Source: Sulfurovum sp.
GTDB lineage: Bacteria > Campylobacterota > Campylobacteria > Campylobacterales > Sulfurovaceae
Assembly (NCBI GenBank): GCA_027063305.1
Contig: JAMORY010000023.1
Location: 1 to 43,962, forward strand
DNA length: 43,962 nucleotides
Direction of reading: 5' to 3'
Shown here: positions 36,516 to 43,962 of the stretch, piece after piece
Position numbering within the stretch: position 1 is the stretch's first letter
Layout of the letters: each line of letters starts with the position of its first letter
Notes under the pieces: generated by a model
Seen by the model: the letters and a program-made list of their open reading frames with translations, nothing else
What the model was told of the DNA's origin: nothing
The model's database searches: none
Made by a program: the position numbers and the translations under genes

Positions 36516-37694
36516 ATGTCACGAAAATCACTCTATATCGATACCGAAGCGCTCTCTACCTTGGCACTGGTACAAGCGGGGCTTATCTCTCCTGTTACAC
36601 GTCTTATGAACGAGGCGGAGGCGAAAGAGGTCGACCGAACCCAGTTCTATAAAGGGGTTCCTTTTCCTTTTGCCTTTATTCTCGCCCCTAAAGGCAAACG
36701 TAACCATACAGTACTCAAAAGCCTTCAACCCGGAGAGGAGATCGACCTGATAAACGAAGGCAAAAAAGTAGGAACATTGCAGGTGGAAGAGACCTTTCCT
36801 ATCGACCCTACACAGCGTTTGTGCAACATTTACGGTACATCCGATCCCTCTCATCCGGGCGTGAAGAACACCACTTCAAGACTAGGGGAGATCGCAGTTT
36901 GCGGTCCTTATCATGTGGACTACCCACTGATCGAAGACAATATGAAACGTATCCGCCAAATGATCACCAAGACAGGTGCAAAGTTCGTCACCTCCATGAT
37001 GATCGCGGCAAATCCGCTCAACCGTGCCCATGAGCGTATGATACGCCAAGCCATTACAGATGCGGATCTTCTTGTCATCTTTTTACGTAAACCCTTTACC
37101 AATGAAGGACTACGCTACGATATACGCTATCAAGCACTCGTACGCTTTGTAGACAACTTCATTCCACGCAATAAAGTGCTTATTCTTCCATTTGAGAACA
37201 CCTATATCTTTGCCGGATACAACGAGCTCATTCTCGATGCGATCCTAGCGAAGAACTACGGCTGTCATCAATTGGTCGTCGGGAAAAATCACGGAGGGCT
37301 CGGGCTCTACTATGACCAGAACCGTCTCAACTCCGTCTTTGACCACTGTAAGGATATCGAGATCGATATTAAGACTGTCGATGAGTATGTCTACTGTGAT
37401 ACCTGCAAGACACTTGTCAGTACACAGACCTGCCCGCACGGGCAGCATCACCATGTGCACTACCATAGCGGATCGATCATGAAACTGATCCAAAGCGGGC
37501 TCATCCCGCCACCGATACTTGTACGAAAAGAGGTTTCTGCCAGTATCCTTGCCGCCCTCTTCCCCGAGCGCTTCGAGAACCTTCAGCAGATGCACTACTC
37601 TCTTATGCCGGGTTCCGGGCTTCTTGAACAGCAAAGTGAAGAGCAGTTCTACCTCAAGCTCATCGAGCTTTATCAAACTTCATCGTTAACCTAA
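36516..37694 (+). CDS. Sulfate adenylyltransferase-like protein, active site altered
   Basis: A 392-residue ATP-sulfurylase-fold protein orthologous by position to Cj1609. Overall architecture is kept (PUA-like N-terminal part, catalytic core, a zinc-type cluster CDTCKTLVSTQTCPHGQHHH near 315, and PGSGLLEQ). However the hallmark Q-x-R-N-P-x-H-x-x-H reads IAANPLNRAHE: the Gln, Arg and first His are replaced, and the GRDHAGPG loop reads GKNHGGLG. Sulfate activation by the standard mechanism is therefore doubtful; a different nucleotide transfer or a structural role is possible. Encoded 25 bp after cemR. Confidence 0.8.
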   Translation: MSRKSLYIDTEALSTLALVQAGLISPVTRLMNEAEAKEVDRTQFYKGVPFPFAFILAPKGKRNHTVLKSLQPGEEIDLINEGKKVGTLQVEETFPIDPTQRLCNIYGTSDPSHPGVKNTTSRLGEIAVCGPYHVDYPLIEDNMKRIRQMITKTGAKFVTSMMIAANPLNRAHERMIRQAITDADLLVIFLRKPFTNEGLRYDIRYQALVRFVDNFIPRNKVLILPFENTYIFAGYNELILDAILAKNYGCHQLVVGKNHGGLGLYYDQNRLNSVFDHCKDIEIDIKTVDEYVYCDTCKTLVSTQTCPHGQHHHVHYHSGSIMKLIQSGLIPPPILVRKEVSASILAALFPERFENLQQMHYSLMPGSGLLEQQSEEQFYLKLIELYQTSSLT

Positions 37695-37703
37695 GGAGAG
37701 ACC

Positions 37704-38195
37704 ATGCAGCCACAAACACTCTTTCTAACCTTTTTCGGAACAGGTAAACTTCCGAGTATGCGTGTCGCTTTTGCCGCACTGCTTGCCATTGCCGTTGGTG
37801 CGGCGATCGTCGTCTCGTTGGGAATGGAAACCCTCTTCATGCTGATGTTCGCAATTTCTATCATCAGCCTTTTTGAGATCAACAAATATCTTACAAAACA
37901 TCCGGAGAGTGACGGCTCCGAGATCACGATCGATGATGCAACAGGGGCGTGGATGAGCCTCATGGTCGCACTCTCGACCGCTCAACACTATGAAGTTTCC
38001 TATATCCAGCCTATTGCCATGGCTCTTGCATTTGTATCATTTATGCTCTTTCAGACATGGAAACCCTCTACGATCGGTTGGATGGCACGAAAACTTAAAG
38101 GGGGATGGGGGATCGTTCTTAGCTCACTTCTCTCCGGTATGGCAGGTGGACTCTTGAGCGCATTGATCGTCATGGGGATGGGACGACTCTTCTGA
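37704..38195 (+). CDS. PgpA-like membrane protein, probably not a phosphatase
   Basis: A 163-residue protein with four transmembrane segments, at the place of PgpA (phosphatidylglycerophosphatase A) in the Campylobacter order. It keeps the outline (FFGTGKLP, ITIDDATGAWMSL, WKPSTIGWMARKLKGGWGI), but the APGT-GS motif after the first segment is missing, the Asp of the W-x-D-R motif is Ala (WMARK), and the Asp-Asp pair after GGxGI is Ser-Ser (VLSSLLSG). Loss of these acidic residues argues against metal-dependent phosphatase activity. Its last 72 bp overlap the convergent gene at 38124-38465. Confidence 0.75.
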   Translation: MQPQTLFLTFFGTGKLPSMRVAFAALLAIAVGAAIVVSLGMETLFMLMFAISIISLFEINKYLTKHPESDGSEITIDDATGAWMSLMVALSTAQHYEVSYIQPIAMALAFVSFMLFQTWKPSTIGWMARKLKGGWGIVLSSLLSGMAGGLLSALIVMGMGRLF

Positions 38196-38465
38196 TCGCT
38201 CTTTCGTTGGGGGTTTCTGAAAGGCGCTCGGTCTTGCTTTATGGGAGAACTTTACGATAAATGCGGTCATGACCACCCCACCCGGTACTACCCAGATGAT
38301 CCCAAGACCGACCATTTTGCAAATATCCGCCACTTGTGCTCCGGCACGTCTATACTCTCCGCGTAAAAGCAAGGACGGTATCTCTTTTGTCTCTCGCCAC
38401 TCAACATGCATCCCTTGACCGATCTCTTTGGTAAAACGCTTCAGTGAGCGTAGTTTTCGTTTCAT
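38124..38465 (-). CDS. Small membrane protein with LETM1-like segment
   Basis: A 113-residue protein with a basic N-terminus (KRKLRSLKRFTKEIG) and one hydrophobic segment, GLGIIWVVPGGVVMTAFIVKF, followed by KARPSAFQ. This P...K...PS-x-F pattern resembles the LETM1-type domain of inner-membrane ion/ribosome-linked proteins, though it is too short to be sure. The start overlaps the stop of the GTPase gene by 4 nt (ATGA), which supports translation. The hydrophilic last 24 residues are encoded opposite the end of the PgpA-like gene. Confidence 0.65.
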   Translation of the reverse strand: MKRKLRSLKRFTKEIGQGMHVEWRETKEIPSLLLRGEYRRAGAQVADICKMVGLGIIWVVPGGVVMTAFIVKFSHKARPSAFQKPPTKERSEESSHPHDDQCAQESTCHTGEK

Positions 38466-39862
38466 CCGACCAACACTTTCAATCGCTCTAGTATCAACGC
38501 TTCATAGGATTTACGCATCTCTTCGCTCAATACCTTCCCCTCTCTAGAACGTTTATGGAATTTCTCCAATGCTTTTCTCGTCGTATCATCGAGCCACTGA
38601 TCTTTGAATGCTCGATCCATCTTCAGTGCGATCGGCTTTCGCATCGCATGTGAGAGGTTGGCGATGGTCGCAGTATAGTAAAGTATACGCCCTAACTGTA
38701 TGTAGGGAAAGTTCGGGTTCTTCATCGGTCCCATCTCCAATGTACGTACACCAACCTTTTTCCCCAATATTTTGATCTCGGAGAGACGATCGAACGACAA
38801 CCATGCACCGACACCTCCGACAAGCGCACCTACCGCACCTCCCAAAAGCATCGTATGTCCGGCAAAGAGCAGATCGACACCTGCACCCGTTGCCGCTCCG
38901 GTAGTTACTGCCGTGACCATCAACTCTTTTCGTGTTAGACCGAACAGTGATGCACTCTCTTCCGAGAAGAGGTCTATCTGATCGAAGGTGATCTCCTCTT
39001 GAGACTTCTCAAGATGTCTATGGTTCCATATGGCATCGATCTTACGCTGTGCCGTATGCTCGAAATGTCTCAACGACTCTTTGTATACCTCTTCCAAACG
39101 TCTTTTTTGTACCGCTTCATCCTCTTGATCCTTTAGCGGTTTACGAGCTACAAAGGAGAGAGAGTCTATCATCAATTGTGCAATGGTCTGGGCACTGCGT
39201 TGCTGTAACATCTCATAATAGGACTCGAACAGTGCGATGGACGCCTTGACCTGTGCCGTCCACTCCTCTTTCAGCTGTGCCATGCTCTCAAGTATCGCCC
39301 GATGTGTATGGCGGTCATGTTTCATAGGGTTGAAGGTACGAATAATGTGAAAGTAACCGCTTAGCGCACGCTTCCACGCATCCGAATAGTCATGCACATC
39401 AATATGGTTGATCAGTGCCATCGAGGGCTGCCCCGTCCAGCGCAATATCTCCATCTCCGCTTCATACTCCTCCCCGTACGGTTTGGACGCATCGACCACA
39501 TAAATGATCCCTGCCCCTTGCATAATAGGTTCAAGCAGTTCCACCTCATCGTTAAAACGCGGGTCATCACGGTGTACATCGATAAACGCCCGTACCACTT
39601 CATGGCGCTTGTCGGCACTGACATCGTGCTTCTTCAGCCATGCCAATACCTGTCTTGCCCGCTGAAATCCGGGAGTGTCAAAAAGCTCATAGAGTACCTT
39701 TCCATCCACTTTCAAAGGAAAACTACGGCTCTTTGTGGTCGTCCCCGGTACATCGGAGATCGCTACGGTATCATCCATCGCCAGTGCCGAAACGATAGAG
39801 CTCTTCCCCTTGTTCGGGTGCCCTACCACAGCGAATTTCGGGTGTATCTCTCTTTGACTCAT
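38462..39862 (-). CDS. DUF3482-type GTPase
   Basis: A 466-residue protein with a TRAFAC GTPase domain: G1 GHPNKGKSS (14-22), G2 region PGTTTKSRS, G3 DTPG and a variant G4 NHID in place of NKxD. The C-terminal half (DUF3482) has a glycine-rich hydrophobic stretch (TTGAATGAGVDLLFAG...GGAVGALVGGVGAWL) that could insert in membrane. The start is ATG at 39862, with GGA 7 nt upstream and a 4-nt ATGA overlap with the DUF2868 stop; ATG at 39874 is less likely. Always found with DUF2868; function unknown. Confidence 0.88.
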   Translation of the reverse strand: MSQREIHPKFAVVGHPNKGKSSIVSALAMDDTVAISDVPGTTTKSRSFPLKVDGKVLYELFDTPGFQRARQVLAWLKKHDVSADKRHEVVRAFIDVHRDDPRFNDEVELLEPIMQGAGIIYVVDASKPYGEEYEAEMEILRWTGQPSMALINHIDVHDYSDAWKRALSGYFHIIRTFNPMKHDRHTHRAILESMAQLKEEWTAQVKASIALFESYYEMLQQRSAQTIAQLMIDSLSFVARKPLKDQEDEAVQKRRLEEVYKESLRHFEHTAQRKIDAIWNHRHLEKSQEEITFDQIDLFSEESASLFGLTRKELMVTAVTTGAATGAGVDLLFAGHTMLLGGAVGALVGGVGAWLSFDRLSEIKILGKKVGVRTLEMGPMKNPNFPYIQLGRILYYTATIANLSHAMRKPIALKMDRAFKDQWLDDTTRKALEKFHKRSREGKVLSEEMRKSYEALILERLKVLVG

Positions 39863-41235
39863 TCTACGATCCATACCTTTTCATTGATCAACGGGGTGAG
39901 CTTTCTCACCCACACGGCCACCGAACGGGGATTGGCAACATATCCCTCCTCCTCCAGCCCTATAGGCCAGATGACCAGACGTTCCACTTTTGTAATCAGC
40001 GCCATAATATGATCGATCGCATCCATGGTCGGAGGCTCCCATGCTTTAACAAAAAGAACCACGCTCCCGCTACTCTCTTCAATGACCTTCTCATCCGCTT
40101 CCAGAGTGTTGTTCCCACCCACATGAAAGCAGACCGGCGCTTCGATATCAAAATGGTCACATAGAAAACGCAGACGATCCTCATCCAGACTCCACCCCTG
40201 TACCATGTCGTAAGCGGTGACCGGCATGTGTACTCCAGAAGGCTGATAAGGCTCTGTTCGATCCTTCTTCTCATCCTCATTTTGCTCATGGGTCGTGATA
40301 TAGGGCTCGTTCATATCCGAAAGAAGCTGTTTTGCCCTATCAAGACTCATCATGGCCGTGTGCAATGCACGGGTAAGTCCCTTTACCGATACGATCCAAA
40401 GAAGCAGACGCAACAGCACGGCATAAAAGAGTGTTGCCATTGCCAAAAACTTCCACCATGCCCCAAGTAGCGAAGCATGTGCGATCAGTGTATCGCTGAC
40501 CCCTCCGCCCAACCTGAAGTAGCGACTCTGCTCGACAAGACTCAAAGAGGGAACAGCCTCGGGAAACCATGTACGCCATGGCCATGCCAACGTATGTAAG
40601 AAACGATAGAAATCTTCTGCACCAAGATCGAGCGTCGTACTCCATGCAAACGCGACATCTTGCGTTGCTACCACACCCAAGAGTGCCAAAAACAGACCGA
40701 TAGAGAATGCCAAGGCGATCGACTGGGAGCGTTTGATCACGATCCAGTTCGCTACCAAAGGGTTTATACGTACCTCATGCAATGCATCTGCAGACTCCTT
40801 TGACCAAAGCGCAACGATCCTCTCCATCCAATATGCCATGGAGAGATGTACCAGTAGGTTCTTCGCACGGTTGGCACGAAGCATAGCGATCACGCTCAAC
40901 ACCATGCTGACAAGCGGGATCAATACCGCTATAGCAAGAAAATAGATAAGATTGACCGGTTCCGAACCGTTATAGCGCAACAACCCCACACCAGTCAATA
41001 TCCCCAGTATCAATGCGACAATAAGCAGTATAATGCTCACACCATAGAGAAAGTGATCGATTCGGTCGCTCAGGCGTGGTGTTTGGAGTGTATGCAGATG
41101 CTTCTCTCTCCATGCTTGCAACTGATCTTCAGGTGAGAGTGAAGCGTGTGCCAACCCAAACGAGCGACGCACTTCTCTCTCACGCGGTTGGGTACGAAGC
41201 AGTACCTCAAGGTCGATATAGCTTTTTAGATCCAT
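39859..41235 (-). CDS. DUF2868 membrane protein
   Basis: A 458-residue protein with four predicted transmembrane helices (about 62-88, 95-125, 170-200 and 265-290), a large periplasmic or inter-helix loop containing RYFRLGGGVSDTLIAHASLLGAWW, and a C-terminal soluble domain from about 330. It matches the DUF2868 family, which is regularly paired with a DUF3482 GTPase. The pair may be a membrane-bound GTPase complex, but no activity is known. 13 bp downstream of maeB, so possibly in the same transcript. Confidence 0.85.
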   Translation of the reverse strand: MDLKSYIDLEVLLRTQPREREVRRSFGLAHASLSPEDQLQAWREKHLHTLQTPRLSDRIDHFLYGVSIILLIVALILGILTGVGLLRYNGSEPVNLIYFLAIAVLIPLVSMVLSVIAMLRANRAKNLLVHLSMAYWMERIVALWSKESADALHEVRINPLVANWIVIKRSQSIALAFSIGLFLALLGVVATQDVAFAWSTTLDLGAEDFYRFLHTLAWPWRTWFPEAVPSLSLVEQSRYFRLGGGVSDTLIAHASLLGAWWKFLAMATLFYAVLLRLLLWIVSVKGLTRALHTAMMSLDRAKQLLSDMNEPYITTHEQNEDEKKDRTEPYQPSGVHMPVTAYDMVQGWSLDEDRLRFLCDHFDIEAPVCFHVGGNNTLEADEKVIEESSGSVVLFVKAWEPPTMDAIDHIMALITKVERLVIWPIGLEEEGYVANPRSVAVWVRKLTPLINEKVWIVE

Positions 41236-41248
41236 CCTCTCTCCGTAC

Positions 41249-42517
41249 CTATTGCTGTGATCGGTATATCATCGTGCGTAAGGATTCTTTATAAGCAGTT
41301 TCGTCAAAATGCTCTACCCTTGCCACCCCTTCTGCCACAGCCTGGACCGCAACGGCAGGAGCGACCCATACAAGCACCTCTTTATTGAAAGGAAGCGGAA
41401 TAATATGGGATCTTCCATAGGTGATGTCACTTTTCCCGTACACCTTTTTCACATACTCGGGAACCGGCTCTTTCGCCAATGCGGCAAGCGCTTTTGCCGC
41501 TGCCATCTTCATCCCCTCTGTGATCTTTCTGGCTCGCACATCGAGCGCCCCTCTGAAGATGAACGGAAAGCCCAGCACGTTGTTGATCTGGTTAGGATAA
41601 TCCGAGCGTCCCGTTCCCATAATAACATCATCTCTAACCTCCGCCACCGCTTCAGGCAATATCTCAGGTACGGGGTTCGCCAAAGCGAAGATGATCGGCT
41701 CAGGCGCCATCTTGGCAACCATCTCCTTTGTAAGCGCACCTTCAACACTCAGCCCCAAGAACATATCGGCACCCTCAATGGCATCATCGAGACTTTTCAA
41801 CTCCGTATCAATGGCAAATTCCGCTTTGTAAGGGTTCAGGTCCGTTCGGGATGTTGAGATGACCCCCTTAGAGTCGCACATGACGATCTGCTTGACCCCT
41901 AAGGCACGATACATCTTTGCACAGGATATCCCTGCCGCACCCGCACCGTTAATAACGATCTTGATCTCATCCACCCGCTTCCGGGTTAATTCAAGAACGT
42001 TCATCAAACCTGCGGTAGTGATGATCGCCGTTCCATGCTGGTCATCATGAAAGACCGGAATATCCAACGTCTCTTTTAAGATACGCTCTATCTCGAAACA
42101 TTGCGGCGCTGTGATATCTTCAAGGTTGATCCCTCCAAAGGTCGGAGCGATCGCTTGACAGGTAGCTACGATCTCTTCGATACTATGGACATCAAGTTCA
42201 ATATCGAACGCATCGACATTGGCGAACTTCTTGAAAAGAACGGACTTCCCCTCCATTACCGGCTTGGATGCAAGCGAGCCGATGTTCCCCAAGCCAAGCA
42301 CCGCCGTTCCGTCAGAGACAACGGCGACAAGGTTGGCACGATTGGTATACTCAAAGACTTTCCGCTCATCCTTGGCGATCTCTTGGCACGGGATGGCCAC
42401 CCCCGGTGTATAGGCAAGTGAAAGCTCTTCTTGTGTACTGCACGGTTTGGTAAGTTCGATAGCGATCTTCCCACCGATATGGTACGATAATGCATCTTCT
42501 TTTTTAATATTGGACAT
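41249..42517 (-). CDS. maeB: Malic enzyme (NAD(P)-dependent, oxaloacetate-decarboxylating)
   Basis: A 422-residue malic enzyme that converts malate to pyruvate and CO2, or the reverse, in the cytoplasm. It has the catalytic region [12 protein letters not shown], the lysine-containing [17 protein letters not shown], metal-binding [17 protein letters not shown] and [11 protein letters not shown], and the nucleotide-binding [14 protein letters not shown]. It is the short form without the phosphotransacetylase-like tail of E. coli MaeB. Cofactor preference cannot be judged. A TATAAT at 42546-42551 (minus) lies 29 bp before the ATG. Confidence 0.95.
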   Translation of the reverse strand: MSNIKKEDALSYHIGGKIAIELTKPCSTQEELSLAYTPGVAIPCQEIAKDERKVFEYTNRANLVAVVSDGTAVLGLGNIGSLASKPVMEGKSVLFKKFANVDAFDIELDVHSIEEIVATCQAIAPTFGGINLEDITAPQCFEIERILKETLDIPVFHDDQHGTAIITTAGLMNVLELTRKRVDEIKIVINGAGAAGISCAKMYRALGVKQIVMCDSKGVISTSRTDLNPYKAEFAIDTELKSLDDAIEGADMFLGLSVEGALTKEMVAKMAPEPIIFALANPVPEILPEAVAEVRDDVIMGTGRSDYPNQINNVLGFPFIFRGALDVRARKITEGMKMAAAKALAALAKEPVPEYVKKVYGKSDITYGRSHIIPLPFNKEVLVWVAPAVAVQAVAEGVARVEHFDETAYKESLRTMIYRSQQ

Positions 42518-42545
42518 AAAAACCCTTATGATAATGTATTACTCT

Positions 42546-42551
42546 ATTATA
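42546..42551 (-). promoter_or_regulatory. -10 element for maeB
   Basis: A perfect TATAAT on the minus strand (TAGTATAATAG), 29 bp before the maeB start codon, without a recognisable -35. Confidence 0.5.
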
Positions 42552-42603
42552 CTATGATGAAGGTTAATGGCGGGGAAAAGGGAAAATAAAAATAAGAAGA
42601 AGT

Positions 42604-42625
42604 GAAAGGGGGTTTTGCCCCTTTC
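42604..42625 (-). terminator. Terminator of the 31-codon gene
   Basis: On the minus strand GAAAGGGG pairs with CCCCTTTC around a CAAAAC loop (8-bp stem), followed by TTCTTCTTATTTTTATTTT. It starts 11 bp after the small gene's stop codon, supporting a separate short transcript. Confidence 0.75.
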
Positions 42626-42635
42626 TTATAGTGGT

Positions 42636-42731
42636 TTAAGCTGTTGCTTTAAAACATGAAATAAGTGTATAGAGTGAAACGCCCATAAAGATCATACCAA
42701 ATACAAATACTCTACTTACAACTTTGATCAT
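42636..42731 (-). CDS. Short single-helix membrane protein (31 aa)
   Basis: An ATG at 42731 with AAAGGA 7 nt upstream opens a 31-codon frame beginning MIKVVSRVFVFGMIFM and ending CFKATA, with one hydrophobic segment of about 20 residues preceded by Lys/Arg, so N-in topology is likely. It has its own candidate -10 (TATACT, 42770-42775) and a strong terminator (42604-42625). The length resembles small subunits of respiratory complexes, but no family was recognised. Too short for routine gene calling. Confidence 0.65.
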   Translation of the reverse strand: MIKVVSRVFVFGMIFMGVSLYTLISCFKATA

Positions 42732-42769
42732 TGTATATCCTTTTACTTTAAATGTGTTGGAACATGTAA

Positions 42770-42795
42770 AGTATAAGGAAAAAGTATTACCTCAA
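42770..42795 (-). promoter_or_regulatory. Putative promoter of the 31-codon gene
   Basis: On the minus strand TATACT (42770-42775) follows TTGAGG (42790-42795) by only 14 bp. The same TTGAGGTAA word precedes TATACT by 15 bp in front of the porin gene (8219-8245). Confidence 0.4.
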
Positions 42796-42805
42796 TATTA
42801 TCTGC

Positions 42806-43291
42806 TTATTCCTCTTCGGGGAAATACTCCTCGATGATCTGAGGGAAGAGCCGCATGGTCTTACGTGCTTTTTCTATCTTAGGGGCAAAGACCACTTCAC
42901 TTGCAGGGAAGTCTTGCATCAATGACTCATAGATCGTGATCTTCTCTTCCATATGGTTCTCCATCGCATCCAAAACCGCCTGCATATTCTCACGGCTTGT
43001 CGCATACTTCATCAGCAGTTCGAACATGCGTTTACGCGGATGGATCGCCATAGAATCACCCGCAGCAAGTGCGATCTCTTTGATATCCCAGCGTGAGATA
43101 TAGATACCGCTGACATGCGGAGCGATCAGTTTGGCATAGAGCGCTTCGGTGTAAGACGGGTAATCTTTAAGATCATGCTCTTGTGACGTGTCACATGAAC
43201 CGTTCTCACACACCGCCCGGTTACCGGCAAAATTCTTTAGGTTTAAGTTGGCAAACTCTTCTCTGAGCGTATTCATATCTTTTTCATTCAT
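42806..43291 (-). CDS. Hypothetical protein, helical
   Basis: A 161-residue, mostly helical cytoplasmic protein. A Cys pair C-x4-C (VCENGSCD) lies near the N-terminus; the central part ISRWDIKEIALAAGDSMAIHPRKRMFELLMKYA and the acidic C-terminus (EEYFPEEE) have no recognised family. Size and helical content recall TorD-like chaperones, but their signature was not found. The ATG lies 2 bp after the stop of the upstream gene, with AGGAG overlapping that gene's end, so the two are cotranscribed. Confidence 0.75.
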   Translation of the reverse strand: MNEKDMNTLREEFANLNLKNFAGNRAVCENGSCDTSQEHDLKDYPSYTEALYAKLIAPHVSGIYISRWDIKEIALAAGDSMAIHPRKRMFELLMKYATSRENMQAVLDAMENHMEEKITIYESLMQDFPASEVVFAPKIEKARKTMRLFPQIIEEYFPEEE

Positions 43292-43293
43292 TT

Positions 43294-43764
43294 TTACTCT
43301 CCTATTAGTAACGGAATATCATTCGTATCGATCTTGGCATCGAACCATCGGTTGGAAATAAGCATCATCTTTGCAACAAACAGTATCTGATCATCGAGGA
43401 ATTCCGGTTTATCAAACAGTGCTTTGGCATCATCATCGAGACAATATCCGTAGATCTTTCCCTCTTTGATCTCAATGAACTCTATGCGCCCTTCTCGTTG
43501 TGCAGTATCATTTAACGTATCACAGTAACTTACCGCTTTTTGCCCAAACTCTTTTTCGATCATCATACGATCCACTTTCGACTGCGCCACCGAACTCATG
43601 GTAAAATCAAAGTGCTCATCGGTAATGTTCAGGGCGATCGCCGTTGCATTGATGCCGTTGTGCTTGAGTATCTTGTTGAAATACTTTCGGGTGTACCCTG
43701 TCTGGGCGTTATAGCCAAGAATAGTACACAAGCCGGTATCGGGTTTTATTTCATGCGGCATCAT
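43294..43764 (-). CDS. Hypothetical protein with shikimate dehydrogenase-like substrate domain
   Basis: A 156-residue protein from ATG at 43764, where GGAGG lies 6 nt upstream; an open frame runs back to 43785. The order ILGYNAQTGYTRKYFNKILKHNGINATAIALNI ... REGRIEFIEIKEGKIYGYCLDDDA follows the layout of the AroE N-terminal domain (IGxPxxHSxSPxxHN...GxxxxY... ending GKxxGYNTDG). The NADP-binding half is absent, so it cannot be a complete shikimate dehydrogenase. Likely a substrate-binding remnant with a new role. The resemblance is by eye and weak. Operon with the following gene. Confidence 0.65.
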   Translation of the reverse strand: MMPHEIKPDTGLCTILGYNAQTGYTRKYFNKILKHNGINATAIALNITDEHFDFTMSSVAQSKVDRMMIEKEFGQKAVSYCDTLNDTAQREGRIEFIEIKEGKIYGYCLDDDAKALFDKPEFLDDQILFVAKMMLISNRWFDAKIDTNDIPLLIGE

Positions 43765-43784
43765 GATACACCTCCGGTGTCTCA

Positions 43785-43962
43785 AATGAATAATGAATAA
43801 TGAATAATGATGAAATCCCGCAGGAACGAGGACAATAATTTTGGTTTGCGTTGCTTTGCAACGCCTCTATTTGATAAAAAGCATTGCAATGCAATGCTTT
43901 CCTTAACTCCTCACTCCTCACTCTTCACTCCTCATTTTTATTGCGTTCTCATGCAAGAACAT
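43785..43962. repeat. Right-edge composite repeats: 7-bp arrays and hairpins
   Basis: In order: three AATAATG 7-mers (43789-43809); TCCCGCAGGAACGAGGA; AATAATTTTGG; GCGTTGC-TTT-GCAACGC (43848-43864); AAAGCATTGC-AAT-GCAATGCTTT (43878-43900); four ACTCCTC-type 7-mers (43906-43933); and GTTCT-CATGCA-AGAAC (43945-43960). Read on the minus strand, the first part has the same order as 22673-22731: hairpin with AAA loop, CCAAAATTATT, then CATTATT 7-mers. No gene is seen here. Confidence 0.8.

Overview
The window looks like a chromosomal segment of a chemolithoautotrophic Campylobacterota (Epsilonproteobacteria) of the Sulfurovum/Sulfurimonas kind. Evidence: a two-subunit ATP citrate lyase (aclB-aclA), the key enzyme of the reductive TCA cycle; aminofutalosine synthase (mqnE) of the futalosine menaquinone route; and the block ispDF - HP1021/Cj1608-type orphan response regulator (CemR) - sulfate adenylyltransferase-like - PgpA-like, which matches the gene order Cj1607-Cj1610 of Campylobacter jejuni. 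No rRNA or tRNA gene, prophage, CRISPR array or transposase gene was seen, although an rRNA-type promoter and leader leave the left edge.

Layout. 1-306: a near-consensus sigma70 promoter and boxA-like leader firing leftward out of the window, probably into an rRNA operon. 307-10591 (minus strand): an acetate module (porin, DUF485, actP, DUF294/CBS protein, DnaQ-like exonuclease, acs) behind a Cache-domain histidine kinase and OmpR-type regulator. 10747-13919 (minus): aclB-aclA with a strong terminator. 14043-16817 (minus): membrane glycosyltransferase-like protein, TrpG/PabA amidotransferase, mqnE. 16865-21154 (plus): glnD-glmS, divergent from mqnE over one shared -10 region. 21158-27640 (minus): thiamine operon TPP riboswitch-thiC-thiO-thiS-thiG-thiE-thiD. 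27748-30771 (plus): serine hydrolase of the beta-lactamase family plus oleate hydratase. 30796-34221 (minus): two hypothetical proteins, an L,D-transpeptidase and Mrp. 34473-38195 (plus): ispDF, cemR, sat-like, pgpA-like. 38124-42517 (minus): a LETM1-like small membrane protein, a DUF3482 GTPase and a DUF2868 membrane protein, with malic enzyme upstream. 42636-43764 (minus): a 31-codon single-helix gene and two hypothetical genes, followed by a repeat-rich right edge.

How the genes fit together. Citrate cleavage (AclAB), acetate uptake and activation (ActP, Acs) and malic enzyme all act at the acetyl-CoA/C4 node of an rTCA autotroph, and GlnD and GlmS tie this to nitrogen and cell-wall amino-sugar supply. 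CemR, known in relatives as a phosphorylation-independent regulator of energy metabolism, sits among partly degenerate enzyme homologues.

The most unusual part is the noncoding DNA of the thiamine operon. The TPP riboswitch carries two ~62-bp copies of a hairpin-forming repeat, one in the P3 arm and one after the conserved CUGAGA. Each of the four loose gene junctions is filled with short perfect palindromes and 7-bp tandem repeats, and the stop codons of thiC, thiO, thiS and thiG all lie inside these repeat sequences. A related hairpin plus 7-mer composite recurs at the right edge, with a compensatory base-pair change in the stem. All functional calls come from reading the sequence; no database search was run.
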